Shown: one piece after another, positions 6,962-16,195 of the stretch
Layout of the letters: every line of letters starts with the position of its first letter
Numbering within the stretch: the stretch's first letter is position 1
Origin: Streptosporangium nondiastaticum
Lineage (GTDB): Bacteria > Actinomycetota > Actinomycetes > Streptomycetales > Streptomycetaceae
Assembly: GCF_003011965.1 (NCBI RefSeq)
Contig: NZ_PXWG01000041.1
Coordinates: 1 to 50,362 of the forward strand
DNA: 50,362 bases
Reading direction: 5' to 3'
The notes under the pieces: model-generated
What the model was told of the DNA's origin: nothing
What the model saw: the letters and a program-made list of their open reading frames with translations, nothing else
Databases searched by the model: none
Position numbers and translations under genes: made by a program

Positions 6962-7777
6962 GTGTCCCACAACCCACGCCGCGCACTCGCAGCCGCCGTG
7001 ACCCTCGCCGGCGGGGCCGTCCTGCTCGGCGCCCCGGCCGCACACGCCGTCACGGTCGACGTCGCCTACGCCTGCAAGACCCCCATCGGCGACAAGAGCG
7101 CCGTCTCTCCCATCGACATCAAGGGCGTCGCGGACGGCGGTTCGTACAAGCTGACCATGTCCTTCGAGAAGGGCGTGTCCTCCAGCCCCATCGAGCTCGG
7201 CAAGGGCGCGATGAAGCCGAGCGCCGTCATCAAGCTGGGCGGCGCGGACAGCGGCACGGTGGCCGTCTCCGGGCCCGCCAACGCGGAGCCGATCCCCGCC
7301 AACACGCCGATCAAGATCAGCGACCTGTCCGGGACGTACACCCCGAAGAAGAGCGGCAGCGTCACGTTCACCGCCTCCACGCTGACCATCTCGGCCCTGG
7401 GGACCACCACGACCTGCACGCCCACGAACGATCCGAAGCCGTCGCTGACGCTGGAGATCAAGGGGGACGGGGGGACGGGAGGGACGGGGTCCGGAGGGGC
7501 CTCCTCCTCGGGGTCGTCCTCGGGGTCGTCCAGTGGATCCTCCGGTAGTTCCTCCGGCGGGTCCGCTACGGGCGGCTCGTCGTCCACCGGCGGGTCGTCT
7601 TCCACCGGTGGCTCCTCCGCCACAGGCGGTTCCTCCTCCACCGGCGGCGGTCAGCTCCCGCAGACCGGGCCCGCCGACTCCGCCATCGCCCTCGGCACCC
7701 TCGGCGGCACCGTCCTCCTCACCGGCATCGCCGGCACCCTCTGGCTGACCCGCCGTCGCCGCGCCGGCGCCCGCTGA
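6962..7777 (+). CDS. Secreted LPXTG (LPQTG) cell-wall-anchored protein
   Basis: A 271-residue surface protein expected to be exported by Sec and linked to peptidoglycan by sortase. Residues 1-29 form a signal peptide ending in AHA. About 130 residues of beta-rich domain follow, containing two Cys, similar in style to actinobacterial DUF6801-like domains. A Ser/Gly/Thr low-complexity stalk (~175-230) leads to LPQTG at 232-236, a hydrophobic helix and an RRRR tail. GTG 6962 has AGGGG upstream. The next gene starts 10 nt later with its own Shine-Dalgarno, so they form an operon. The ligand of the folded domain is unknown. Confidence 0.88.
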   Translation: MSHNPRRALAAAVTLAGGAVLLGAPAAHAVTVDVAYACKTPIGDKSAVSPIDIKGVADGGSYKLTMSFEKGVSSSPIELGKGAMKPSAVIKLGGADSGTVAVSGPANAEPIPANTPIKISDLSGTYTPKKSGSVTFTASTLTISALGTTTTCTPTNDPKPSLTLEIKGDGGTGGTGSGGASSSGSSSGSSSGSSGSSSGGSATGGSSSTGGSSSTGGSSATGGSSSTGGGQLPQTGPADSAIALGTLGGTVLLTGIAGTLWLTRRRRAGAR

Positions 7778-7787
7778 TGGAGCCGCC

Positions 7788-9668
7788 TTGCGTCCTCGTC
7801 TGCTGACGGCCCTGGCCTCGGTGATCCTGGCCGCGTCCGCCGCCCCCGCGGCCGGCGTCGCCCGCGCCGCTGCCGACGACCGGGCCGCCGCCGACGACCG
7901 GGCCGCGGCCTGGTCCGCCGCGCCCGCCCCCGCCGGCACGGCCGCGCCCGGACCGGACGACCGGACGTCGTTCTACCTGGAGGGCGCCCCCGGCGCGGTC
8001 CTCACGGACAAGCTGGCCCTCGTCAACCCCACGGACAGCGCGCGCTCCCTCGAACTCCGGGCGTCCGCGCCCTGGATCTCCCTCGGCCGGCGGCAGGTAC
8101 GGGTGCCCGCCCGCATGCGCGCCGACGTCCCGTTGACCGTCACCGTGCCCGGAGACGGCAACGGCGACCGCTCCGCGGCCGTGGTCGTCACGGGAGAGGG
8201 GCGCGAGGCGCGGGTGCCCCTGGCGCTACGGGTGAGCGGCGCGCCCGCGCTGCCCGCGCTCGCCGTCGAGAACGTACGGGTCAGCAGCGCGGCGGACGGG
8301 CGCGGCGCGGTCATCCGGTACGCGGTCGTCAACCGGGGCAACACCGTCCTGGCGCCGCGCCTCGCCCTCCGTGCCGACGGCATCTTCGGCACGGTCCTCC
8401 GCCGCACGGTCAGTGACGCCCTGGCAGCCCTGCCGCCGGGGCGGGCCGTGCAGCGGGTGGAGCGGTGGGCGGACGCGCCGCGGCTGGACTCGGTGACGGT
8501 GCGGGTCACCGCTGCGGCGGAGGGCGGGGTGCGGGCCAGCGGGTCGGCGTCCTACACGCCGTGGCGGTGGGTCGTTCCGGTGGGCGGCGGGGGTGTGCTC
8601 GGCGTGCTCGGCGCGGTGGTGCTGGTGCGGCGCGTCGTGGTCCGGCGCCGGGGCCTCCGGGGCAGGGTCCTGGACCGTATATTTACGGCGCCCCACCCCC
8701 CTGCGCAGACTCACCCTGCACTTGGCGCCACAAATACACGTCAGCGTCCAGGACCCTGCCCCTGCGGCCCCGGCGCCTCCCTGGTCGCCCTTCTGCTGGC
8801 CGTGTTCCTTCTCCTGTCCTCTGCAGGTGCTGCTGTGGCTGATGGCCCCAGGCTCTCTCTGGATCGGCCGGAGGCCGGGAAAGGGAGCGCTGTGGTGGTG
8901 ACGGGGGAGGGGTGGCGGCCCGGCGCTCTGCTGACCTTGTTGGTGTGCGGGCAGAACATGGTGGGTGGCACCAATGATTGTGCCAATGCTGACGGGCGGA
9001 CAGTCACTACGGGGAGTGACGGGCGTTTTCGGAGGGAGCTCGTTGTCCCCGAGCCGCCTCGGCCCTGTCCTTGCGTTGTGCACGTCGCCACTGTCATGGG
9101 TGATGCTCAGGCTGTTGATGTTCCTCTTGTCGTTGCCGGGCATCCTGTCGTCCCCGTGCCCTCCGGCGCCCGGCTGGGCGTGCTCGCCGCACGGCTGGAA
9201 GGCTCCAGCGGGCTGCTCACGTGGTTCGGGGCGCCGCCCACGCGGCGGCTCGTCGTGACCGTCGGCAATCTCGGCTCCGGGGCCGTCAAGGATCCCGTCT
9301 TCCGCGTCGGCACCGCGCGGGGCGTTCTCGCTCCCGCGTGGGAGGAGCGGAAGTGGCACGGGACCGTTCCTGCGGGGCAGCGGGCTCGTGTGGTTTTTGA
9401 TGTGGAGCTCGCCGCGGGTGCCCACGGGCCCTACGAGGTGTCGCTGAAGTACGGGGAGAAGGTGCTCGTCGCCGAGCCTTGGGATGTTGCCCGGCCTTGG
9501 GGAGTGGTTCTTTTCTGGGTGCTGCTGGGTGGTGTGGTGGCCGTGGGGCTGTTCCGGGTGGGGATGTTGTTTGTCGATCGGCTGGGGCCCCGGCCTCCTG
9601 TTCCTGAGACGGCCGGCCGTCCGGTTCTTCCCTGGTTCGCTCCCGGGACTCTTCCGCCGCCCGACTGA
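7788..9668 (+). CDS. Membrane-anchored Ig-like surface protein, apparent fusion of two secreted proteins
   Basis: A 626-residue open frame from TTG 7788 (GGAG 5 nt upstream). Residues 1-~285 look like a complete protein: signal peptide, DUF916/WxL-type Ig-like ectodomain (TSFYLEGAPGAVLTDKLALV onward), then a membrane helix (PVGGGGVLGVLGAVVLV) and a basic stop-transfer. Residues ~330-626 look like a second one: signal-peptide-like SLVALLLAVFLLLSSAGAAV, a neocarzinostatin-like fold (VVTGEGWRPGALLTLLVCG) and a C-terminal membrane helix. Residues ~286-330 between them are encoded entirely by a dispersed palindromic repeat (8644-8777). The second half has visibly lower GC3. The two parts may be separate genes, the second perhaps starting at GTG 8802, or a true fusion created by the repeat. 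Confidence 0.7.
   Translation: MRPRLLTALASVILAASAAPAAGVARAAADDRAAADDRAAAWSAAPAPAGTAAPGPDDRTSFYLEGAPGAVLTDKLALVNPTDSARSLELRASAPWISLGRRQVRVPARMRADVPLTVTVPGDGNGDRSAAVVVTGEGREARVPLALRVSGAPALPALAVENVRVSSAADGRGAVIRYAVVNRGNTVLAPRLALRADGIFGTVLRRTVSDALAALPPGRAVQRVERWADAPRLDSVTVRVTAAAEGGVRASGSASYTPWRWVVPVGGGGVLGVLGAVVLVRRVVVRRRGLRGRVLDRIFTAPHPPAQTHPALGATNTRQRPGPCPCGPGASLVALLLAVFLLLSSAGAAVADGPRLSLDRPEAGKGSAVVVTGEGWRPGALLTLLVCGQNMVGGTNDCANADGRTVTTGSDGRFRRELVVPEPPRPCPCVVHVATVMGDAQAVDVPLVVAGHPVVPVPSGARLGVLAARLEGSSGLLTWFGAPPTRRLVVTVGNLGSGAVKDPVFRVGTARGVLAPAWEERKWHGTVPAGQRARVVFDVELAAGAHGPYEVSLKYGEKVLVAEPWDVARPWGVVLFWVLLGGVVAVGLFRVGMLFVDRLGPRPPVPETAGRPVLPWFAPGTLPPPD
8644..8777 (+). repeat. Dispersed palindromic element, copy 1 (inside the 7788-9668 frame)
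   Basis: A 134-bp imperfect palindrome bounded by GGCGCC at both ends. The left arm contains CGTATATTTACGGCGCC, and the right arm, read in complement, contains GTGTATTTGTGGCGCC. The arms enclose a 31-nt loop (8693-8723). The element occurs again in inverse orientation at 36711-36846, with arms nearly identical and the same arm asymmetry. Here it is read through in frame without stops and includes the rare codon ATA. Size and structure suggest a MITE- or REP/BIME-like non-autonomous element. Confidence 0.85.
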
Positions 9669-9680
9669 GGCGAACGCAAA

Positions 9681-9710
9681 GGGCCCCCGGCGCGATCGCG
9701 CCGGGGGCCC
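9681..9710. terminator. Bidirectional terminator, perfect 30-bp palindrome
   Basis: An uninterrupted perfect palindrome (arm GGGCCCCCGGCGCGA) lies between the convergent surface-protein and POT-transporter genes. An A-run precedes it on the plus strand. It folds into a very stable hairpin in either transcript. Confidence 0.85.
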
Positions 9711-9724
9711 CTTCGTGCGTGTCC

Positions 9725-11260
<1,536 letters not shown>

Positions 11261-11728
11261 GTCGATCCTTGTGTGCTCGGGACGCGCGGGTGCAGCTCCT
11301 ACGCGCCCGGGTGGGGGTTGGCCGGCACCGGTCACCGCACCGTCCGCCCCCACGTCCAGGGGGTTCGCTCCCTCCTCCAAGAGAGCGGCGGGACGGTCGT
11401 CACCGGGATCCACGCCCCCCGCGCACCTTCGCGCGACGGACCCGGCCGCCAGGTCAATCACTGTGTAACAAGACTGGGGTATCCAGTCCTGCGCACGACA
11501 GAGGCCTTCGGCGCGCCGAGAACGATCCGAAAGGCCCCCTTGTAGCTACAGACGTCTGGTCACCATACGTCACACCCCGCCCGCAAACGGAAGGAGTTGA
11601 GACGCGGATCACATCACATCGGGGAACCGTTTTCGCACCCTCAAAGGTCTGTACCGGGCTGTCAAGGGTTGCCGCCGGTAGCCGCCGGTACGCCTCTGAC
11701 GTGGGCCCGCGCGGACTACCATCACTGC
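11261..11728. other. Divergent intergenic region with several short palindromes
   Basis: About 470 nt separate the POT transporter and the response regulator. No gene is evident. It holds GACTGG / CCAGTC around ggtat (11472-11488), a perfect TGTAGCTACA (11541-11550), AGACGTCT and GGTCACC palindromes within the next ~20 nt, and at its right end the response-regulator promoter. The palindromes are candidate operators. Confidence 0.5.
11696..11722 (+). promoter_or_regulatory. Predicted promoter of a leaderless response-regulator mRNA
   Basis: The -10 element TACCAT (11717-11722) lies 6 nt before the ATG, and CTGACG (11696-11701) is a possible -35. No Shine-Dalgarno is present, so the transcript probably begins at or beside the start codon. 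Confidence 0.45.
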
Positions 11729-12409
11729 ATGACCCGAGTACTGCTCGCCGAGGATGACGCGTCCATCTCGGAGCCGCTCGCGCGCGCGCTGCGCCGCGAG
11801 GGCTATGAGGTGGAGGTGCGAGAAGACGGTCCCACGGCGCTGGACGCCGGGCTCAAGGGAGGGGTGGACCTGCTCGTCCTCGACCTCGGGCTGCCCGGCA
11901 TGGACGGACTGGAGGTCTGCCGCCGGCTGCGCACCGAGGGCCACGGCTTCCCGGTCCTGGTGCTCACCGCCCGCGCCGACGAGGTGGACACCGTCGTCGG
12001 CCTGGACGCCGGCGCCGACGACTACGTCACGAAGCCCTTCCGGCTCGCCGAACTGCTGGCCCGCGTCCGGGCCCTGCTGCGGCGCGGCACCGTCGAGGCC
12101 CACCAGCAGCCCCCCGCCACGCACGGCGTGCGGATCGACGTCGAGTCGCACCGCGCCTGGATGGGCGACGAGGAACTGCAGCTCACGGCGAAGGAGTTCG
12201 ACCTGCTGCGGGTGCTCGTCCGCGACGCCGGGCGCGTGGTCACGCGCGATCAGCTGATGCGCGAGGTCTGGGACACCACGTGGTGGTCCTCCACCAAGAC
12301 CCTCGACATGCACATCTCCTGGCTGCGCAAGAAGCTCGGCGACGACGCCGCCAACCCCCGCTACATCGCCACCGTGCGGGGCGTCGGGTTCCGCTTCGAG
12401 AAGAGCTGA
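11729..12409 (+). CDS. OmpR/PhoB-family response regulator
   Basis: A 226-residue DNA-binding response regulator. Receiver domain at ~1-115: acidic pair E8/D9-D10, phosphoacceptor D52 in LVLDLGLPGMDG, T80 in VLVLTARA and K102 in VTKPF. Winged-helix effector at ~130-226, ending with the typical VRGVGFRFEKS. ATG 11729 is the only sensible start and lacks a ribosome site. The sensor kinase gene lies 76 nt downstream in the same direction, so they form a two-component system. The signal and targets are not known; the palindromes between this gene and the POT transporter are plausible binding sites. Confidence 0.93.
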   Translation: MTRVLLAEDDASISEPLARALRREGYEVEVREDGPTALDAGLKGGVDLLVLDLGLPGMDGLEVCRRLRTEGHGFPVLVLTARADEVDTVVGLDAGADDYVTKPFRLAELLARVRALLRRGTVEAHQQPPATHGVRIDVESHRAWMGDEELQLTAKEFDLLRVLVRDAGRVVTRDQLMREVWDTTWWSSTKTLDMHISWLRKKLGDDAANPRYIATVRGVGFRFEKS

Positions 12410-12485
12410 GTCCGGCCGCCGGGCGGGCCGAGCCGGTCCGCCCGGCGGGGGCCAGCGTTCGTACCACCCGCCCGGAGGGCAACCC

Positions 12486-13739
12486 GTGCGCCGCCGACTG
12501 ATCAATTCCACGCTCGCCGTCGTTCTCGTCGTGATCGCCGTCTTCGGCATCTCGCTCGTCATCGTCGAGACCCGCACGATCGAGAGCAGCGCCCAGGAGA
12601 GCGTGCAGTCCGAGGCCGTACGGCTCGTCAGCATCGTCGACAGCCGGCTGGTGGGGGGCGAGCGGGTCGAGTCCGGGATCCTCAGCGAGCAGATCACCGC
12701 CGACCGGTACGCCCGGATCGAGATCCCCGGGCGCGCGCCGATCGAGATCGGCGACCGGCCCGAGGGCGGCGTCATCGCCAACACGCAGAAGGGCGAGCAG
12801 GGCGAGCTCGTCCGCGTCGAGGAGTCCCGCTCCACGGTCAGCCGCGAGGTCGGCCGCACGCTGCTGGTGATCCTCGCGGTCGCGCTGCTCGCCGTCGTCG
12901 CCGCCGTCTTCCTGGCCGTGCGGCAGGCCAACCGGCTCACCGCGCCGCTGACCGACCTCGCCGAGACCGCCGAGCGGCTCGGCTCCGGCGACCCCAGGCC
13001 CCGCCACCGCCGCTACGGGGTGCCCGAGCTGGACCGCGTCGCCGACGTCCTGGACAGCAGCGCCGAGCGGATCGCGCGGATGCTCACCGCCGAGCGGCGG
13101 CTGGCCGCGGACGCCTCGCACCAGCTGCGGACGCCCCTGACGGCGCTGTCCATGCGGCTGGAGGAGATCACGCTCACCGACGAGCCGGAGACGGTCAAAG
13201 AGGAGGCGACGATCGCCCTCGCCCAGGTCGAGCGGCTGACCGACGTCGTCCAGCGGCTGCTCACCAACTCCCGCGACCCCAAGTCCAGCTCGGCCGTCAC
13301 CTTCGACCTGGACGAGGTCATCAAGCAGCAGATCGAGGAGTGGCGGCCCGCCTCGCGCAGCGAGGGCCGGGCCATCGTGCGCTCCGGCAAGCAGGGGCTG
13401 CGGGCCGTCGGCACGCCGGGGGCGGTCGCCCAGGTCCTCGCCACCCTCATCGAGAACTCGCTGATGCACGGCGACGGCACGGTCGCCCTGCGGACGCGCG
13501 TCACCGGCAACCAGGCGGTCGTGGAGGTCACGGACGAGGGGCCGGGGGTCCCGCCGGACCTCGGAGCGCGGGTCTTCGAGCGCACCGTCAGCGGGCGGAA
13601 CTCCACGGGGCTCGGGCTCGCGGTCGCGCGCGACCTCGCGGAGGCGGACGGCGGCCGCCTGGAGCTCCTCCAGGCGAACCCGCCGGTCTTCGCCCTCTTC
13701 CTCAGCCGGGAGACGGACGAGGTGGAGGGGGGCCTCTGA
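12486..13739 (+). CDS. Two-component sensor histidine kinase
   Basis: A 417-residue membrane histidine kinase paired with the upstream regulator. Two membrane helices (~5-27 and ~122-145) flank a ~95-residue extracytoplasmic sensor; a HAMP-like linker follows (VRQANRLTAPLTDLAETAER). H-box ADASHQLRTPLTAL has phospho-acceptor His212; N-box has N324 in LIENSLMHG; G1 is DEGPGVP (~350-356) and G2 STGLGLAV (~373-380). GTG 12486 has GGAGGG 6 nt upstream. The sensor domain contains no motif that I can tie to a ligand. A short GC-rich hairpin follows the stop. Confidence 0.93.
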   Translation: MRRRLINSTLAVVLVVIAVFGISLVIVETRTIESSAQESVQSEAVRLVSIVDSRLVGGERVESGILSEQITADRYARIEIPGRAPIEIGDRPEGGVIANTQKGEQGELVRVEESRSTVSREVGRTLLVILAVALLAVVAAVFLAVRQANRLTAPLTDLAETAERLGSGDPRPRHRRYGVPELDRVADVLDSSAERIARMLTAERRLAADASHQLRTPLTALSMRLEEITLTDEPETVKEEATIALAQVERLTDVVQRLLTNSRDPKSSSAVTFDLDEVIKQQIEEWRPASRSEGRAIVRSGKQGLRAVGTPGAVAQVLATLIENSLMHGDGTVALRTRVTGNQAVVEVTDEGPGVPPDLGARVFERTVSGRNSTGLGLAVARDLAEADGGRLELLQANPPVFALFLSRETDEVEGGL

Positions 13740-13749
13740 GGGCGCCCCA

Positions 13750-13771
13750 GGGGGCGTCTGAGGGCGCCCCC
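13750..13771 (+). terminator. Hairpin after the histidine kinase gene
   Basis: The 7-bp stem GGGGGCG / CGCCCCC with an 8-nt loop starts 10 nt after the kinase stop codon and lies between convergent genes. Confidence 0.5.
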
Positions 13772-13783
13772 GCCGTACGGGCT

Positions 13784-13817
13784 GTTACGTCGTGCGTGCC
13801 GTTACGTCGTGCGTGCC
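13784..13817. repeat. 17-bp tandem duplication at the gtrA-like 3' end
   Basis: GTTACGTCGTGCGTGCC occurs twice head to tail. The next five bases (GTTAC) repeat again and contain the complement of the TAA stop of the GtrA gene. This looks like slippage duplication. Confidence 0.8.
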
Positions 13818-13818
13818 G

Positions 13819-14316
13819 TTACTTGTGCGCGTCCACGCGCGCGACCGCATCCGTGGTCAGGAACGATTCCGCAGTCTCCACCGCCTGCGCGCGGAAGACC
13901 CACGTGCGGTAGGACCAGAAGCGGAAGACCGTTCCTATCCCCAGCCCGATCACGTTCTTCGCGATGTTGTCCGCGAGCGGGGACGTCAGGCCGAGGCCGT
14001 AGTGCGAGAGCGCCAGGATGCCGTTCTCGATGATCAGCCCGGCGCCGCTGAACAGCAGGAACAGGCTCATCTCGCGGCTGCGCCGGCTCCGGTCGCAGTC
14101 GCGGTAGGTCCAGTACCGGTTGCCGACGTAGTTGGTGGCGATGGCCACGGCCGTGGCGATCACGCCCGAGCGCACCACCGCGAGGTGGAACCCGTGGACG
14201 CAGATGTTGAAGACGAGGAAGTTGACCACGAACCCGATGGCCCCGACCGCGCCGAACTTCGCGATTTCGCGGGCCAGCCGCTCCAGCCGGGAACGCACTG
14301 CGCGCCGTTGACTCAT
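13819..14316 (-). CDS. GtrA-family membrane protein
   Basis: A 165-residue, four-helix membrane protein of the GtrA family, thought to move polyprenyl-phosphate-linked sugars across the membrane or to assist glycosyltransferases. Helices are seen at FGAVGAIGFVVNFLVFNI, VIATAVAIATNYV, MSLFLLFSGAGLII and NVIGLGIGTVFRF; NYVGNRYWTYR is characteristic. The start MSQRRAVRSRL (14316) fits family length; longer starts up to 14454 have untypical sequence. The Shine-Dalgarno is weak. It is divergent from purK. The envelope-sugar genes elsewhere in the window suggest a role in cell-wall polymer decoration, which is inference. Confidence 0.85.
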   Translation of the reverse strand: MSQRRAVRSRLERLAREIAKFGAVGAIGFVVNFLVFNICVHGFHLAVVRSGVIATAVAIATNYVGNRYWTYRDCDRSRRSREMSLFLLFSGAGLIIENGILALSHYGLGLTSPLADNIAKNVIGLGIGTVFRFWSYRTWVFRAQAVETAESFLTTDAVARVDAHK

Positions 14317-14507
14317 GAGATCGTCAGGCTCCGTTGAATGGGCGTCTTGGGGGCGTGGGGCAGCTTTCATGCTAGCGAGCGCGTTCCGCCACCGATGGGC
14401 GGAGTCGGTGAACGTGAGACGAACGCGAGTCATATCGGCCAACGGGGCAGACACCGCCTTTTCGGATGATCCTCCGAACGCGGTCCGGGGCTGTTCCCTC
14501 GTACGGA

Positions 14508-14519
14508 TACCCTGGGGGC
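14508..14519 (+). promoter_or_regulatory. Predicted -10 of leaderless purK transcript
   Basis: TACCCT (14508-14513) is followed by 6 nt and then the GTG start of purK. There is no separate Shine-Dalgarno. The same arrangement precedes the AlkA-like gene at 35782. Confidence 0.4.
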
Positions 14520-15659
14520 GTGACGTTCCCGGTAGTCGGCATGGTCGGCGGCGGCCAGCTCGCCCGCATGACCCACGAGGCGGGCATCCCCCTCGGCATC
14601 AAGTTCAAGCTGCTCAGCGATACTCCGCAGGACTCGGCGGCCCAGGTGGTCAGCGATGTCGTCATCGGCGACTACCGCGACCTGGAAACCCTTCGTGCTT
14701 TCGCACAAGGGTGCGACGTGATCACCTTCGATCATGAGCACGTCCCCACCGAGCACCTCCGGGCCCTGGAGGCGGACGGCATCCCCGTCCGCCCGGGGCC
14801 CGACGCATTGGTGCACGCCCAGGACAAGGGCGTGATGCGGGCCAAGCTCGACGCGATCGGAGTGCCGTGCCCGCGGCACCGCATCGTCGAGGACCCCGCC
14901 GATGTGGAGCGCTTCGCCGCCGAGGGCGACGGTTTCCCCGTCGTCCTGAAGACGGTGCGCGGCGGATACGACGGAAAGGGGGTTTGGATCGTCCGCAGCG
15001 CAGAAGAGGCGAGTGAACCCTTTCGGGCCGGCGTACCCGTCCTCGCGGAGGAGAAGGTCGCGTTCGTGCGCGAGCTCGCGGCCAACGTCGTCCGCTCCCC
15101 GCACGGCCAGGCCGTCTCGTACCCCGTCGTCGAGTCCATTCAGGTCGACGGCGTCTGCGACACGGTGATCGCCCCCGCGCCCGGCCTCTCCGCCGAGCTC
15201 TCCGCGCAGGCGCAGCAGCTCGCGCTCAAGGTCGCCAAGGAGCTCGGCGTCGTCGGGCACCTCGCCGTCGAGCTGTTCGAGACCGCCGACGGCCGCATCC
15301 TCGTCAACGAGCTCGCGATGCGCCCGCACAACTCCGGCCACTGGACCCAGGACGGCGCGGTCACCTCGCAGTTCGCCAACCACGTGCGCGCCGTGCTCGA
15401 CCTGCCGCTCGGCGACCCCCGCCCGCGCGCCAGGTGGACCGTCATGGCCAACGTGCTCGGCGGCGACTATCCCGACATGTATTCCGCGTACCTCCATTGC
15501 ATGGCGCGCGACCCGGGCCTGAAGATCCATATGTACGGCAAGGACGTCAAGCCCGGCCGCAAGGTCGGACACGTCAACACCTACGGCGACGATCTGGCGG
15601 ATGTGCGCGAGCGCGCGAGCCACGCCGCCGGATATCTGCGAGGAACGATCACGGAATGA
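14520..15659 (+). CDS. purK: 5-(carboxyamino)imidazole ribonucleotide synthase
   Basis: A 379-residue ATP-grasp enzyme that carboxylates aminoimidazole ribonucleotide with ATP and bicarbonate to give N5-CAIR in purine synthesis. Visible are the N-terminal pre-ATP fold VGMVGGGQLARM, the ATP-grasp loop VVLKTVRGGYDGKGVWIV and NELAMRPHNSGHWTQDGA near the active site, all typical of PurK. GTG 14520 (VTFPVVG) is the start, since upstream in-frame codons have no family similarity. It overlaps purE by ATGA, so the two are translationally coupled. A mature purK directly before purE is the standard arrangement. Confidence 0.95.
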   Translation: MTFPVVGMVGGGQLARMTHEAGIPLGIKFKLLSDTPQDSAAQVVSDVVIGDYRDLETLRAFAQGCDVITFDHEHVPTEHLRALEADGIPVRPGPDALVHAQDKGVMRAKLDAIGVPCPRHRIVEDPADVERFAAEGDGFPVVLKTVRGGYDGKGVWIVRSAEEASEPFRAGVPVLAEEKVAFVRELAANVVRSPHGQAVSYPVVESIQVDGVCDTVIAPAPGLSAELSAQAQQLALKVAKELGVVGHLAVELFETADGRILVNELAMRPHNSGHWTQDGAVTSQFANHVRAVLDLPLGDPRPRARWTVMANVLGGDYPDMYSAYLHCMARDPGLKIHMYGKDVKPGRKVGHVNTYGDDLADVRERASHAAGYLRGTITE

Positions 15660-16195
15660 CTGGTTCCACCGCTGTCGGCCCCGTCGTCGGCATCGTCATG
15701 GGCTCCGACTCCGACTGGCCCGTCATGGAAGCCGCCGCCAAGGCTCTTGAGGAGTTCGAGGTCCCCTACGAGGTCGACGTCGTCTCCGCGCACCGGATGC
15801 CGCGCGAGATGGTCGCCTACGGGGAGCGGGCCGCGGGCCGCGGCCTCAAGGCGATCATCGCGGGCGCGGGCGGCGCCGCCCACCTGCCCGGCATGCTCGC
15901 CTCCGTCACGCCCCTGCCGGTGATCGGCGTGCCCGTGCCGCTGAAGTACATGGACGGCATGGACTCGCTGCTCTCCATCGTCCAGATGCCCGCCGGCGTC
16001 CCCGTCGCCACCGTCTCCGTCGCCGGCGCCCGCAACGCCGGCCTCCTGGCCGTCCGCATGCTCGCCGCCCACGACGACGACCTGCTCGCCCGCATGCAGC
16101 ACTTCCAGGAAGAGCTCAACGAACAGGCCACGGACAAGGGCCGCCGGCTGCGCGCCAAGGTGCAGGGCGCCACGGGCTTCGGATTCGGCAAGTGA
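15656..16195 (+). CDS. purE: N5-CAIR mutase (class I PurE)
   Basis: A 179-residue mutase that converts N5-CAIR to CAIR, the step after PurK. Class I motifs are clear: IVMGSDSDWPVM (phosphate binding), VVSAHRMP with the catalytic His, and IAGAGGAAHLPGM. The ATG overlaps the purK stop (ATGA), and the gene's own stop overlaps a GTG (GTGA) that begins the downstream dipeptidase frame, giving a tightly coupled three-gene operon. The C-terminal ~20 residues are basic and extend slightly beyond the minimal family. Confidence 0.96.
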   Translation: MTGSTAVGPVVGIVMGSDSDWPVMEAAAKALEEFEVPYEVDVVSAHRMPREMVAYGERAAGRGLKAIIAGAGGAAHLPGMLASVTPLPVIGVPVPLKYMDGMDSLLSIVQMPAGVPVATVSVAGARNAGLLAVRMLAAHDDDLLARMQHFQEELNEQATDKGRRLRAKVQGATGFGFGK

